Below are positions 32,096 to 43,247 of a stretch of DNA of 64,000 bases, in pieces; position 1 is the first letter of the stretch, and every line of letters begins with the position of its first letter. The position numbers and the translations under genes were made by a program. Origin of the DNA: Isochrysis galbana (Eukaryota; Haptophyta; Isochrysidales; Isochrysidaceae). The notes under the pieces were generated by a model, which saw nothing but the letters and a program-made list of their open reading frames with translations, did no database searches and was not told the origin of the DNA. The stretch spans positions 4,153,790 to 4,217,789 of the forward strand of contig CM030932.1 in assembly GCA_018136815.1 (NCBI GenBank), given 5' to 3'.

Positions 32096-32292
32096 AAAAA
32101 AACCTTCTTAAAAATCACCGCTACACGTGCGGCGTGGGGCAGTGTGCTTGTGGACCTCCCTTCTACCCAACCTTAACCCCTAACAACCCCCTCCCCCTTC
32201 CCCAGTTCCCTCTTTAGTGGAGAGCCGGTTCAGGGGAGGCCGCGCGCACTGCCTCGGCCAGGAGTTGGAGTGGAGGGGGCGGGAGACTGTGG
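32096..32292 (+). repeat. Dispersed repeat (target family), copy 2 with empty site
   Basis: Begins CTTCTTAAAAATCACCGCTACACG and parallels 28535-28735 to GGAGTTGGAGTGGAGG and the GGGAGACT end. Here the point at which insertion copy A split the other repeat is uninterrupted. Confidence 0.75.
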
Positions 32293-32510
32293 CTTTATCT
32301 CTCGCTCGGGTCTGGCTAGTCCATTTCTCCCTTGTGTCGCATAAGTTCTTCAGCGTTTTCCTTCAAATTCTTTCCATAGCGGTACACCCATCTCAAGTGA
32401 TGTTTCGTATATCTAGGCCTCTTGCCGCCTGCAAGAGGTCATCCGATACTTCTAGGTTAAAGTCTTTGTCCACCATATAAAGAGGGCTTATCATTTTCCG
32501 AATATGTTTG

Positions 32511-33545
32511 TTACTCGGGGCGTGCAGCCCCATGTTGTTTCGTTGTTTCTTCAGCCTTTGAAAGAAACCGACCTTCGCCGTTGCCAATAGGTGGTACCTT
32601 GTAAGAAGTAAGAATTGCCCTAAGGATCGATCTAACGGACCTACCGTCCGCGTTACCGTACTGGATGTTGTAGAAATCCGTGAGGATATACCTCCACGCG
32701 AGGATACCCAAGTATCCCGAGGAGGGGTGAGGCCTGTCCACTTGGTAGCAAAAGAGACGTTGGGCTACTTCAGAGCCCGGCCTAAGGACGATCCCCAGAA
32801 GTCCTTCTATGAATTCGAAGATGGGCTCCGTCGCAATGCATACGGCCAGGTGCGTGGAACTTTCGGGGGCTATACCGCAAAAGCGGCACGTCGGGTCATC
32901 CGCGAATCTGTTCGCCGTGGCTATCCTCCTATGTAGGATGTGTTTGAAGTGCATATACGAGTCCCTCGGTGTTAAAAAGTTGTACTTATATAGCTGCGAT
33001 ATTTGCTTCCATTTTCCTGAGATGGCCGGTAGTCTTATTTCCCATGTTAGCGTGGATTTCTGCCTCTTTGTTTTCTTCATTGCGAGGAACGCTTTAGTGA
33101 GCGCCTTGACGTGAATGTCTTCCAACGTTTTATGTGTGTCTTTAAACGTGTATTCTTGCGGAATCGGGTATGCTGTTTCGGCCGGTCCGTCATATGCTCG
33201 CCCCCATTTTAGCGGAGTGTATAGCTCTCCCGGAACCGACTGCGGGCTAACCCGCTCGTGTATATGGGGTTCTCCCATAACATTAAGCTTGACTACGTGA
33301 TAGTCACCTCTTCGGCGCATATAGTAGTTAAGTTCTTTGTCCACTAGGATTTCGCCTAAATCATGCGCGTCCGGGTCTTCCTGGGGGGCTAGCTCGTGCT
33401 CCTCCGGAGCGGGGGGAGAAGGCGCCGCTTTCTTTCTCAGAAGATCAATATAGTTGGTATTGGCTTCCGCCATTCTTGATCTGGCCCATTCGGCTAACTT
33501 GCCTATGACTCCCCACCGCGGCGCGCTGCGCAACCGCACGTACAT
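32511..33545 (-). pseudogene. Remnant of a non-LTR retrotransposon (C-terminal part)
   Basis: A 344-codon frame whose end is typical of the C-terminus of LINE-type reverse transcriptases: W-E-I-R-L-P, then NFLTPRDSYMHFKHILHRRI, then the zinc-binding pattern C-R-F-C-G-x(6)-S-T-H-L-A-V-C (zf-RVT-like), and a helical tail. The palm motifs of the reverse transcriptase are absent upstream, so the 5' side is truncated. It is less GC-rich than its neighbours. It is most likely a dead insertion. Whether related copies drive the palindrome-ATG insertions is open. Confidence 0.7.
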
Positions 33546-33736
33546 CGGGATAGCGGGGGCGAGCTGTTTCTACGATTGCACGGACTTGCGCCATGTGACG
33601 CTGCCCGACAAAGGTGCGCCACGTCGATGCATTCGCGGTCGAAGTCGACAGTGCATGCGTTCAATGCATTCTTGAATCACGTAAACTCATAAACTAGGGG
33701 CTAGGGGTAAATAAAAATAGCCGTGCCCGTCGTTAG
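33546..33736. other. Spacer between retroelement remnant and decayed hydroxylase
   Basis: No feature. Composition becomes AT-rich from about 33660. Confidence 0.4.
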
Positions 33737-34549
33737 TTAGACTCGAGTGAATTTGGCGACAAAATCTAACAACTCAGGAGTGTCTTGTATAGTACTTTCT
33801 CCCTTCTTCACCCACACGGTCTTTCTATGTCAAGAAGCAAAACGACTCTATTCTCTATTCTCGTCAGTATCGTTCACGCCAATATATGTTCTTTGCTCTT
33901 TGCTGTCATCGAACACAATCCACTCTCCCTGTTTAATCTGGCGAAATTCATCCTCGACTACAACCCCACTTTTACCTTAGGTGTTAGGATCTGGAACAAC
34001 AACGCCCATGTGACAACGAAGAGCCTCATTGGCTAATCCGCTCCATCCGCGATGTTTGTTAAGTTTAGTTCCAAGACCAAGTTTGCTAAAGCGATTGCAG
34101 TTCGAAGTCCTTGAATGGGAATGCTTCTGATTAATTCAATTGTCTAAGGAAATGTTGTCGAGTATTGTTCGTTCCAAACACCAAAGCCATAGAGTGGAAC
34201 TACCTTCCAATCACCAATCATGCCCCTCTCTCTTTCTTCCTTTGTGTAAAGGTACTCTTTGGGCCAAGCATAAGTTTTGTAATCACTGCCAAGAAACTCT
34301 CTTTCAATGAATTCAAAGTTGTTGGTGTTGGCGACGAGCATCTCAAGATCAGGAAAGACTTTGTAGGGGTTTGGGTAAATAAAACCTGTGATGACATCCA
34401 AAGTCATGCTTTATGCAATACTTTCCGCCTAGAAATAACGTAGATAATATCACGATGACCAACATGAGAATGACTCCACTGACGATCAACCCGCGCAGTC
34501 GACCCCCTCGTCCCGTGACGACGACACCGTCTGCAACAATTCGACTCAT
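33737..34549 (-). pseudogene. Decayed membrane-anchored aspartyl/asparaginyl beta-hydroxylase-like gene
   Basis: Read on the minus strand, 34549-34349 encodes a short tail and a membrane span (GLIVSGVILMLVIVILSTLFLGG). After a frame change, 34407-34144 reads an N-terminal hydroxylase-like part (WPKEYLY, WKVVPLYGFGVWN). A third frame then reads HRGWSGLANEALRCHMGVVVP, V-V-V-E, EWIVFDDSK and late pieces interrupted by stops, ending at 33737. These phrases fit the Asp_Arg_Hydrox family (2-oxoglutarate/Fe dioxygenases), including an HRGW-type iron ligand. At least two in-frame stops and two frameshifts make it non-functional. The region is markedly AT-rich for this genome, which suggests transfer, perhaps from an algal virus. 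Confidence 0.65.
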
Positions 34550-35281
34550 AGAAACGTTTGCATCTATCTAGGGACACATTTCTGGGGTTGGTGATACGGC
34601 CAGTGAAGCAAAGTTGAGGGGTAGAATGTTATAAGGGGTAAAAAAATGGTGAGGGGAGGGGGGGTAAAAAAAGGGGGAACCTCAAGTTGCACCCTCTTCC
34701 CTACGTCCTGCCTTGCGGCTTCACGCTGCCGTGCCCCTCGTACTCGTGCGCTACAATGGGGCGGTTCTTGGAGTTATTGGGGATGGGCATGGGAGTGTGC
34801 TTCGCTTGCGCCTCGGCGCCCACGCTCTTTCTCTTTCGTTGCTGGAAACCTTTACATAGGACAGGAATTTGTCTCAGTTTGAAGATTATCCGCAGCCGTG
34901 CTCACCATTTGGGTGGTAGCGACTGAATGCCGCTTTTCCACATTTTTGGTGGTGGCGATTGAAATCTTTTCCACGTAATTTTGGGTGGTGGTAAATGAAC
35001 GCTTTTCTCCTTAAGGGACTAGCCATCTTCATCTTCATCTTCCCAATTGGATTTTTTGTCGAAAGGGTCAGGGGAGAGGGGTTGTAGAACGCTTGCGTGA
35101 AAGTAGTGGATCCAGGGTCGCGTGCGCGGTGAGAATATTATGCAGTTTGTTTATTCAGAAGGCCACTTCAACAACCACTTCAATGCGCTGCGGCGCCGTG
35201 TACGACGCGTGCAAATTGCAAGCTGCTACTCACGTCGCGAACTTCGCCCCGCGAATCCGAGGAAGAGAGCACTAGTAGTCT
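34550..35281. other. Intergenic with repeat debris
   Basis: Includes a segment near 34685-34760 related to the CCTTGCGGC...TCGTGCGCTAC repeat seen at 47514, 59040 and 62025, the ~36-bp tandem repeat at 34895-35005, and a GGATCCAGGGTCGCG...GTGAGAATATTATG segment (35108-35143) with relatives at 49347 and 62110. Confidence 0.5.
34895..35005. repeat. ~36-bp tandem repeat, three drifting copies
   Basis: Units share the core TTTGGGTGGTGGCGATTGAA followed by CGCTTTTCCAC-type sequence. Three copies with substitutions. Confidence 0.7.
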
Positions 35282-36623
35282 TCAAGACGCATCCTCTCGG
35301 TCCATGCATGAGTACCATGCGTCCCACCCCTCGCTCGACGCTCGAAATGAGGAAAATGTCGCGGCGGCTTTGCTCTCTCCAGCCGTCGACCCTCCCTGGA
35401 TCTCGAGCTGCCACTCTTCCTCCCACACCGCTTGTCGCCCCAACTTCTCTTTTGATAGCCTCTCGGAATCGCCCAACGCATCCATCAGCGCACGTGCCCG
35501 TTCGCGAAACTCCTTCTCTGGCAAGAATGGCAACTGCGATTCCCTCTCAGGGTCCTCCAGCTCCAGTCCCGGTGGCCGCTCCGCGGACAGCGCGGCAGCG
35601 ATGCGAGCGGCGTCAACAGCTGCGGACTGTTGCGCAGTTAAGAGCGGCAGCACGTCGAGAGCATCAAAAGGGGCTGCGGGCGGCGCACTCGTCGCCATGG
35701 AATCGGCATCGTCTGTGGCAACGAATGTAGGCGCGGTAGGTGGTTGCGGTAGAGGAGGGGGTAGAGCGGCGTAACCGAGACGGCATGAGAAGGGTAGCTC
35801 GGGGTCGTCACGAAGCTCCTCGTACGCGCGGAAGCCATGCTTGTAGATGCCAAGGAGGAGAAGTGCGTCGTCGCGTGGTGTCCACGAGACGGCCTCGTGA
35901 CGCCCGACGCCGCCGTGAATGGGAGGCGCTCTGAAAGATACTAATGGAGAGGCATGCCTGTAGTCCAATGGGGATGGGAGGCTACGCGTGAGCCCAACAA
36001 ACCGCAGAAGATTGTCATGGTGATCGTTGCTCAATCTATGTGCCCATCACAACTGCCCGTCGCCTGTTGGTCCTAGCCTACGAACCTTTCAATGGCGTCC
36101 GAGAGCCTCTTAAGCGCGAGAAGCCTTTGCAGCATCGATGCCCCAAGCTTCCGAACGCGCTCAGCATACTCTGCGCCTCCGGCTGAGACGAGCGGCTCGA
36201 GCTCAGTCACCTGCGCTTGGGACAAACTTGGCACCCTGCAGCCTATCTCCCGTAGCACCTCGTGCGCAGCCGCCACGTCCTCGCGAGCAGCTGTTGACTG
36301 CATGGCGGCCCCGCACGCCGCACCCGCGGGTGCTGCACCACCTTCACCNNNNNNNNNNNNNNNNNNNNNNNNNNNNNNNNNNNNNNNNNNNNNNNNNNNN
36401 NNNNNNNNNNNNNNNNNNNNNNNNNNNNNNNNNNNNNNNNNNNNNNNNCCCGGCAAGCTGCATCCTCTCCTCGGAAACGCAGCCATATGGTCGATGGGTT
36501 GCAAGTCCAATCAGCTGGCGCACTTGCAGATCGCGCAAAGCGGGTAGATCTACGGCTTCGAGCTGTTGTTATGAATAAGCATCGGTCCGCGACCACTACC
36601 CCGCGACCAGTCGTGCCAGCCAT
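35282..36623 (-). CDS. SANT/SLIDE-like (CHD-type) DNA-binding protein, interrupted by a gap
   Basis: The last exon (36035-35282) joins 36086 and upward through a 50-base intron (36036-36085, phase 2). The sequence then runs into a 100-N gap at 36349-36448. Beyond the gap, 36562-36449 reads LEAVDLPALRDLQVRQLIGL in a good frame, preceded by an AACAACAG acceptor; an ATG at 36623 may start a tiny first exon. The C-terminal part holds SWTPRDDALLLLGIYKHGF and RDDPELPF, which strongly recalls the W-x3-DD-xx-LL-GIY-HG signature of the SLIDE region in CHD-type chromatin remodellers. No ATPase is present, so it is either a small chromatin protein or part of a larger gene. Confidence 0.5.
36349..36448. 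other. Assembly gap (100 N)
   Basis: Exactly 100 N inside the SLIDE-like gene; real length unknown. Confidence 0.99.
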
Positions 36624-36640
36624 GACCCTACTCTTGATCC

Positions 36641-38277
36641 TCAGCGCGATTTTTTGTTAATATTTTCTGTGGGATAAGCCTCTCTTGGAGCCTCCGAGGC
36701 GATTGCGACTAGGTCTTGCTTGGAGACAGACACTCGCATGCCGCCGAGGCCAAGGCCCGAGGCGACGCCAGCTGGGATGGACGGGAGCATGTGCTCCTCC
36801 GTCTCATAGTCCAAGCTTTCGCCACGCCGTGCAGCGACCGGAGCTGCGGGTAAGTTGTGGCCCTGTCGCGCCTCCCGGTCCTTGCGTGCCTTGAAGGCGT
36901 TGACATGATAGTTGCCGACGACGCGCTCCATAAAAAAGAGGCCATTCCATGAGGCGAGCGCAAGCAAGAAGCATCGAAAGCAGCGAATGTAGAGCGGGGC
37001 ATCTTGGACAAAGAGCTGAATGTATGCGAAGACTGCCACAGAAATCAGCCACGGCGCGCGGCACCAAACATTGATCGCGCTGTTGAGGCGTTTCTCATCG
37101 AGCGGCTTCATCCAGCCATGCTTCACCAAGAAGAGCATGAGGTAATCCACGCCACCCGGCACTCCACACATAAAGAAGTGATTGTAGTCCATCAAGGGCC
37201 CCACTTCTGCGGTGATCAGCAACGGACCACCTGCGTTCGGCAAGCAAAGGAGGTGTCGGTCCACTTATGATGCGATCCAAAGGTGACGCCAACAAGGCGA
37301 CCGAAATCAGCCGTCGCATGTCGTCAAGGGTAGGGGCAACTTGGAGCTACGCCGCTTTGACCACAACTCGGTGAACTGTGGCGAATAGGCTCGAAGACGG
37401 GCTGACGTACCGACGACGACCATGAGCAAATGATGCAGCCAGTCGATTGGCGCCAGCTTGTCGAAGAAAGCCATGTGATAGACATGGATGGAAAAGATGA
37501 AGGAAGCTGGCCAATGGTTGAGCTGATTCTCCGCAAGAGCGCCCAGCGGGTCCGTGATCATGTAGGCCACGTCAGGCAGGCAAAGGAGAGAGATCCACAC
37601 ATTCGCAATCGCATGGAGCCCGAACCAGCGCGCCTATGTTCATTCACAGCGGAGGGGCATGGCGAATCGGGTCGGAGGTACTGCATTTGTAGCGCCGTGC
37701 TGAAGACATGGGCACATTGCCTCGAGTTTGGCCGAGCTGGTTCGGGGGTGGCTGCAACTGACCTTTGTGTGGCGTGCGTACACGAAATCACAGACGCCGA
37801 GCGCGGCAAGCCCGAGGAACGAAGCGCAGATCGTATTCCAGGTCACCTATAAGACAAAGTGCCACGGTGAGCTGAGGCTGCCATCCTCGAAGTGAGTCCA
37901 CCTTGGCCACGTATTGGTGTCTCACCTCAGTGATAGGCCGCTTGTGGCCATAGACGCCACCAAAGCTGAAGAGCTCTCCGGAGACGCCTGTGCGTGAGAA
38001 TGCTGCGGACCCGTTGAAGTGGTAGCATGTGGCGCAGAGCGCGCCCAGCCAGCCGAGAGAGAGAGCCGCCATGCAGTACATGGAGCCGGCAGGCGAGAGG
38101 TTGCCGATGAAGCTGGGAGGGGTGGGGGAAAGAGCGGGGGAGGGGAGGGGGGGGGAGGGGGGTCGGCGGCGCGTGAGTTGTGTGTGTGCGCGCGCGCGCG
38201 CGCGTGCCACGGGAGAGTCGCGCGCACTTGGCCCACATCCCCTTCTCTGGGTCGTATCTGTGCGGCGAGCGCGGCAT
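36641..38277 (-). CDS. Multi-pass membrane protein with DWLHH and GVPGGVDY motifs
   Basis: Five exons, 38277-38228, 38112-37926, 37846-37763, 37633-37411 and 37230-36641, all GT-AG with matching phases, give 377 residues. Membrane spans are suggested near MAALSLGWLGALCATCY, ICASFLGLAALGVCDFVY, VWISLLCLPDVAYMI, ASFIFSIHVYHMAFF, LISVAVFAYIQLFV and CFLLALASWNGLFF. Conserved-looking motifs are YHMAFFDKLAPIDWLHHLLM and CGVPGGVDYLMLFLVKHGW. I recall such HxxDWLHH/GLPGGVDY proteins as a widespread but uncharacterised family in algae with red plastids; the paired His and Asp hint at a membrane enzyme, but this is inference. The tail (~last 80 residues) is polar and probably cytosolic. The stop is only 17 bases before the ATG at 36623. 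Confidence 0.75.
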
Positions 38278-39070
38278 CGCGAGAGGGAGGGAGGGAGAGG
38301 GAGGGGGTGGGGGAGAGACAGAGATGTGAAGAGAGGAAGAGAGGAAGAGGGAAACAAACACCAACGGGAAAGAGGAGAGGAGGGAGAGGAAGGTGAGAGA
38401 GAATGGGGGGGCGGTGGTCTATGTATGTGACGCGGAGAGAGAGAAGGATGTAGAGTTGATGGATGAGCAGGGGTGTGAGGCGAACGGGGAGAGGGCGGAG
38501 GGCTCAGGGGGGGTTAGAATACAGGAGAGATGCGCCTCGAGTATATAGAATACAGCGAGAAGAGGGGAAGGGAGAGAGGAGAGCAAGCGGACCCCCCACC
38601 GGCCGTCCCCCCGCGCAGCCACGCGGCCGCCGCTGACGAAACCTGCCTGTCGCCGGTTCGGGGCCGGCGGCGGCAGGCAAGGGGTTTTCTTGTAGCGCGG
38701 CCGGGGGAGGCTACAAGCCAGACAGCCAGACATCTTAGAGGGTTTTTGAGAAGGTTTCACTCGGGTTTCATTCGGGTTTCACTCCGGGGTTTCACTTGCT
38801 CGACTACCGAGTAAAGCTGGGTGAAACCCGAGGAAAACAACGTTCTGCAAAATGGGAACCAGCGTTCTGCTGGCCGCGAGAGGTTTCACTGCGCCGCCCC
38901 GATGACCGTCTCTCGCTCCGTCTCACGACCATATGCGGAAGGGCCCCCACTCCCGTTTGTTTCTTCTCTGTTTACGTTATTTTAAGTCTCTCTTTATTTC
39001 GCGAATTTACCTTGAAGACCAAGGACCGTCATATGAATTTTCTCGTCGTCACCTTAAGTAAAAGTAAACG
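38278..39070. other. Intergenic between divergent genes
   Basis: GA-rich near 38290-38410, then a short family of GGTTTCACTCGGG words repeated at 38751-38830 in direct and inverted order (GGGTGAAACCCG). The promoters of the membrane-protein gene and the PIF-like gene should lie here. Confidence 0.5.
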
Positions 39071-40422
39071 ATGAGTGACGAGTTCTTCTTCTCGTCGTCC
39101 ACTTCCCTCGTTGGGGGGGAGACGAGAACAGCAGCGACGATGCCGACCCGCCCCTTCACAGCGATGGAGCTGGAGAATGCGGAGATGGCGTTGGCACTGG
39201 CTGTCGCGGTCGATGAGGATCATCAGTGGGATGAGCTCCTCGCGGGCTTCTCCGACGAAAGCGCGGACGATGAGGAAATCTTCCTCATCTCACTCGCCAT
39301 TGATCCTCTAGGCCGCTCCGCTAAGACGCGCATCGGCCCGCAGCGCCTTTCAGTTGCCCGGCTGGAGCGCGAGGCAGCTCAAGCCGGCTTGGGCGATGAT
39401 GACTTCGCCAGGGATGTTTATATCCGCTTTGGCGTACGTCTCCCCAACCTCCGCCGCTTTGTTGACGCACTGCTGCTGCCGGCTGGCTGGCGGCTGCGCG
39501 GCGGCCACGTCATGCGTGGCGAGGAGGCCGTTCTCATTACGCTGCGGCGCTTTCGAACGCCAGGTGAGAGGGCCTGCGACGCGCCGAGCATGCCTTTGCG
39601 GGTGCCATTTCACTTTCTCCCTCACTCCATCGTTCGTCTCCTTGTGCACAGTGCACAGGATCTGCAACATCTCTGGTGTGGGAGACGGGGCGCAGCGAAG
39701 CCGCCATCTCGGCAGCGCACCATGCTGTCGTCGAGCACATACATCTCATTTTCCCTCATCTTCTCGATTCTCGAGGCTTCTCCGCCTTCACTCCCCTCTT
39801 TCCCGCCTTTGCTGCGGCGCTAGTGAGGGCGGGTGTTCCCGTGTCGAATATGGTAGGCTTCATCGACGGTAAGTTGTGGCCCGTTGCACGACCCGTTCGG
39901 TCGCAAGGCGTGTATTTTTCCGGGCACAAGCGTTGTCACGGTGTGAAGGTGCAAGGAATTGTCTTCCCCAATGGAATCCAACCATGGGCCTATGGCCCAG
40001 TGCATGGATCCTAGCATGACTCCTTCGTGCTGCACGTGTCTGGTCTCCTGCACATCGTGCAATTGTGTTGCACTAGGATTGGGTGCACATATTGCTTGCT
40101 CGGTGACTCTGCTTACCCCATGTCAGCTTACCTGTACAGGATGTACAGGGGCGCGCTGCTTGCATGGCAGGCTTTCTTCAATGCCGTCATGAGCCCCTTC
40201 CGCGTGAGCGCCGAATGGGGGTTCGGGAAAGTGGCCAACCTCTGGCCATGGTTTGATCTAGCGCGTGGGCAGCAATTGTTGCGTCGTGATGTCGGGGCAT
40301 ACCTCCGGGTGGCTAATCTTTTCACCAACATGCATACGTGCTTGTACGGTAGCATTGTTTCCCACAAGTTTGGCATGGAACCTCCTCCCCTGGAGACATA
40401 CATGGCTGGGGGGCCCTTTTGA
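39071..40422 (+). pseudogene. PIF/Harbinger-type nuclease (DDE_4) with in-frame stop
   Basis: Exon 39071-39563 and exon 39659-40422 (phase 1 intron, CCAG|GTGAGA to GTGCACAG). The first exon encodes an acidic, helical N-terminus. The second carries a PIF/Harbinger nuclease: GFIDGKLWPVARP (first Asp), YFSGHKRCHGVKVQGIVFPN, GDSAYP (second Asp) and SAEWGFGKV (Glu), with the family's later pattern HTCLYGS...PPPLETY. A TAG at 40012-40014, in GPVHGS-stop-HDSFV, interrupts a region that otherwise stays in frame for 136 more codons. Either the copy died recently, or the stop is read through. It lies next to a large minisatellite. Confidence 0.75.
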
Positions 40423-40494
40423 TAGGTGATGGTCCTCTCCGTGTAGCCTCACTTACAATTGCAATGTAACAAAAACAACTGTATTAGTAGTGTT

Positions 40495-41545
40495 AGAAGT
40501 GCCGCTAAATTGCTGAGCAGGCCTCAGGTTCGGGGTCTTTTGGACAAGTACCCCCGTGAAGAGCGTCCAATTTCTAGTTGCACAGCCCCCCCCCGCCTGC
40601 CCCCCCCCCTCCCCTTCCCCCCCACCCCCCACCCCCTCTTCCCCGCCCCCCCGCCCCCTGTGAGCTATAAGTAGTAGAAGTGCCGCTAAGTTGCTGAGGC
40701 CTCAGGTTCGGGGTCTTTTGGACAAGTACCCCCGTGAAGAGCGTCTAATTTCTAGTTGCACAGCCCCCCCCCGCCTGCCCCCCCTCCCCTCCCCTCCCCC
40801 CCCCCCCTCTTCCCCGCCCCCCGCCCCCTGTGAGCTATAAGTAGTAGAAGTGCCGCTAAGTTGCTGAGGCCTCAGGTTCGGGGTCTTTTGGACAAGTACC
40901 CCCGTGAAGAGCGTCCAATTTCTAGTTGCACAGCCCCCCCCCGCCTGCCCCCCTCCCCTCCCCCTTCCCCCCACCCCCCACCCCTCTTCCCCGCCCCCCG
41001 CCCCCCTGTGAGCTATAAGTAGTTAGTAGAAGTGCCGCTAAGTTGCTGAGGCCTCAGGTTCGGGGTCTTTTGGACAAGTACCCCCGTGAAGAGCGTCCAA
41101 TTTCTAGTTGCACAGCCCCCCCCCGCCTGCCCCCCTCCCCTCCCCCTCCCCCCCCCCCCCCCCCTCTTCCCCGCCCCCCGCCCCCCTGTGAGCTATAAGT
41201 AGTAGAAGTGCCGCTAAGTTGCTGAGGCCTCAGGTTCGGGGTCTTTTGGACAAGTACCCCCGTGAAGAGCGTCCAATTTCTAGTTGCACAGCCCCCCCCC
41301 GCCTGCCCCCCTCCCCTCCCCCTTCCCCCCCCCCACCCCCTCTTCCCCCCCCCCCGGTGAGCTATAAATAAGTATTAGAAGTGCCGCTAAGTTGCTGAGG
41401 CTGAGGCCTCAGATTGGGGGTCTTCTAGACAAATATCCCCATGAAGAGCGTCCTATTTGTAATTGCACAGCCTCCCCCCCCCTGTGCCCCCCCCCCCCCC
41501 TCGCCCCATCCCCCTATTCTGCCACCCCCCCCCTGTGTTATCCTT
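40495..41545. repeat. Minisatellite, six copies of ~175 bp with C-rich tract
   Basis: Units begin AGAAGTGCCGCTAAGTTGCT at 40495, 40676, 40846, 41028, 41204 and 41377. Each has TCGGGGTCTTTTGGACAAGT, GAAGAGCGTCCAATTTCTAG and then 70-90 bases almost purely C with scattered T and A, ending GTGAGCTATAAGTAGTAG. The last copy is divergent. The C-rich strand could form i-motifs and its complement G-quadruplexes. Confidence 0.95.
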
Positions 41546-43153
<1,608 letters not shown>

Positions 43154-43247
43154 GCAGCGGCGCGGCGGCGCGGCAGGCAGGGCCGGGGGGGGGGAGTCCA
43201 GAGGGTGTGTGCGCCCGAGAGAGCGAGCGGGCGGAGCGCGCGGCGGG

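Noticed and set aside
32511-33545. Intact host gene on the minus strand
   Set aside because: Its C-terminal zinc-binding pattern and lack of an N-terminal domain fit a truncated LINE reverse transcriptase.
34646-34882. Small plus-strand frames near 34646-34926
   Set aside because: They overlap a dispersed repeat that occurs in non-coding sequence elsewhere.
40495-41545. CRISPR array
   Set aside because: Units are ~175 bp with variable C tracts, no short repeat/spacer alternation, and the host is eukaryotic.
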